39,708 nucleotides of DNA, taken from contig MGTS01000003.1 in the NCBI GenBank assembly GCA_001799565.1, forward strand, positions 1 through 39,708, in the 5' to 3' direction. The DNA is from Elusimicrobia bacterium GWA2_51_34. GTDB taxonomy: Bacteria; Elusimicrobiota; Elusimicrobia; Elusimicrobiales; UBA9959. Position numbers and translations under genes: made by a program. Below are positions 38,626 to 39,708 of the stretch, one piece after another (position 1 is the stretch's first letter; each line of letters opens with the position of its first letter). The notes under the pieces were generated by a model. The model made no database searches. It worked only from the letters and a program-made list of their open reading frames with translations, and had not been told where the DNA came from.

Positions 38626-39708
38626 ATGCGCGCATTGAACAGCTGTGAAATTGCTTTTAAGAAAACCGTTGGCGGTTTTTTGCTTTCCTGCGCCATTATC
38701 CTGTGTCTGGCGGCCGCGGCAAAAGCGGCGGCCGTTACCACGGCCATCAGCAGCGGCACCTCGCAGCAGGGCGGTACCGGCTGGACCACCCCCGCGTATA
38801 TTCTGCAGAACGACAGCGTCCTGGCGATCGCTCCCGCTGGCAGCGCCCAGTCGGACATAGCAACCGCTTTCGGGTTCGCTATTCCAACTGACGCCGTTGT
38901 ACAGGGTATCACGGTTTATATTGCGGGGTTCAGGGAAAACGGCGGTAGCGGGAATTTCACCGTGAGCCTTACAAAAAACGGCTCCGCCGCAGCAACCGCG
39001 GCATATGCCCAGAGTTTTCCCGGTACTGCCAAAACCACCCTGTCCACCGGCGCCGCCTCCGACCTTTGGGGAACCACCTGGCAGCCTTCCGAGCTAAACG
39101 CCTCAACATTCGGCATAATGGTGCTGACAGCCGACACCAAGAAGGTGGTATCCTTCGACTGGGTGGGGATCTCGGTCACCTACCTGCCGGCGCCCGGCTC
39201 ACCGGCAGTTTCCGCCGTATACAGCTCCAGCGCGGCCGTTACCTGGACGCAGGTTGGTTCGGAGAACGGCTATGTGCTGCAGGCCTCTACCGCCTCAAAT
39301 TTTACCGGCACCATTTCTTCCTCGCAGACCACAAGCGGCACCAGTACCGGCCTGACGGTGTTTTCACCGGCGCTTACGGGCAATACTACCTATACTATCC
39401 GGGCAGGCTCGCTGTGGAACAATGGCACCACCTCGTACGCGGCGGTGCTTACCACCTGCACCCTGGCGAATGCGCCGGCGTTTGACAGTTTTACCGGTAT
39501 GAGTACCGGCTCGGTAAAGCTCAACTGGGGCGCGAACGGCAACCGCTACCCCGGAACGCGGTATCATGTGCTGGTTTCAACAGCGCCCAACCCGGAGAGC
39601 CCGAACGGTGCTGCGGTGACAAGTTCAGACACCTATAATCTGAGCTTAAGTTCTGCAGGGCTGGCTGCAAATAGCACCTATTACTTCCGAGTCTGGGCCA
39701 TAAACAAT
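38626..39708 (+). CDS. Secreted fibronectin type III surface protein (5' part; runs off the window)
   Basis: An open frame starts at ATG 38626 and has no stop to the window end (361 codons). The N-terminus has a basic region and a signal peptide (hydrophobic 'GGFLLSCAIILCLAAAAKAAA', cut near residue 36). Residues about 37-188 form a Thr/Ser/Gly-rich beta domain of unknown family. A first fibronectin-III-like domain spans about 190-275 ('SPAVSAVYSSSAAVTWTQVG', 'TYTIRAGSLW'). A second starts near 283 with VKLNWGANGN and continues to YYFRVWAINN. Few Lys and many Thr/Ser/Gly suggest a large repetitive cell-surface or secreted adhesin. The start lacks a strong Shine-Dalgarno sequence. The FlgO-like gene is divergent. 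Confidence 0.85.
   Translation, partial: MRALNSCEIAFKKTVGGFLLSCAIILCLAAAAKAAAVTTAISSGTSQQGGTGWTTPAYILQNDSVLAIAPAGSAQSDIATAFGFAIPTDAVVQGITVYIAGFRENGGSGNFTVSLTKNGSAAATAAYAQSFPGTAKTTLSTGAASDLWGTTWQPSELNASTFGIMVLTADTKKVVSFDWVGISVTYLPAPGSPAVSAVYSSSAAVTWTQVGSENGYVLQASTASNFTGTISSSQTTSGTSTGLTVFSPALTGNTTYTIRAGSLWNNGTTSYAAVLTTCTLANAPAFDSFTGMSTGSVKLNWGANGNRYPGTRYHVLVSTAPNPESPNGAAVTSSDTYNLSLSSAGLAANSTYYFRVWAINN

Overview
This window is bacterial chromosome, mostly housekeeping genes read left to right, from a GC-rich Gram-negative-type bacterium. I infer a member of the Elusimicrobiota. The reasons are the mix of a diadenylate cyclase, SpoVG, stand-alone UDP-GlcNAc genes, divergent sigma-54 regulation, and a large secreted fibronectin-III surface protein whose 'NWGANGN' and 'YYFRVWAINN' wording I associate with that phylum. 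No rRNA or other marker settles the phylum here.

Layout. 1-4.3 kb: hpt, ftsH, cdaA, a 32-residue remnant of cdaR, and a secreted protein that looks like a dead metallopeptidase. 4.4-8.4 kb: menA (minus), tRNA-Ser(CGA), prfC, tRNA-Ser(TGA), a small GIY-YIG nuclease gene, and a wrecked third tRNA-Ser. 8.4-16.9 kb: glmM, pdxJ, glmS, acpS, nnrD, thiL, tsaE, tsaB and rimI, which cover amino-sugar, B6, thiamine, acyl-carrier and t6A-tRNA functions. 17-26.6 kb: a TPR protein, ispE, spoVG, tRNA-Gln, a glycosyltransferase, glmU, the classical prs-rplY-pth run, and a small membrane protein. 26.7-37.3 kb: an orphan response regulator, then an accessory operon. It holds three coiled-coil proteins, a divergent sigma-54 factor, a PAS histidine kinase and a GAFTGA-bearing NtrC-type activator. 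37.3-39.7 kb: a FlgO-like secreted protein (minus) and the start of the surface protein, which runs off the window.

The most interesting biology is of two kinds. First, the 28.2-37.3 kb cluster encodes a shortened sigma-54 with an altered RpoN box together with its own apparent kinase and activator, downstream of three related coiled-coil proteins. It looks like a self-contained sigma-54 regulon controller attached to a filamentous or scaffold system.

Second, the window is full of short non-coding elements. (a) Nearly every intergenic gap longer than about 80 bp carries an imperfect long hairpin whose arms are runs of a 7-8 bp word; the word usually differs from gap to gap, and one such hairpin sits in frame inside tsaB. 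(b) A 36-45 bp double palindrome built from TCCGCC/GGCGGA stems interrupts a tRNA-Ser at the D-loop and again at the anticodon loop. Copies or half-copies also lie in frame inside tsaE and the histidine kinase, and flank the GIY-YIG gene. (c) Two copies of a roughly 120-150 nt element at 5.7 and 20.5 kb keep the same stems through compensatory base changes.

All calls come from reading the sequence and translations; no database search was run.
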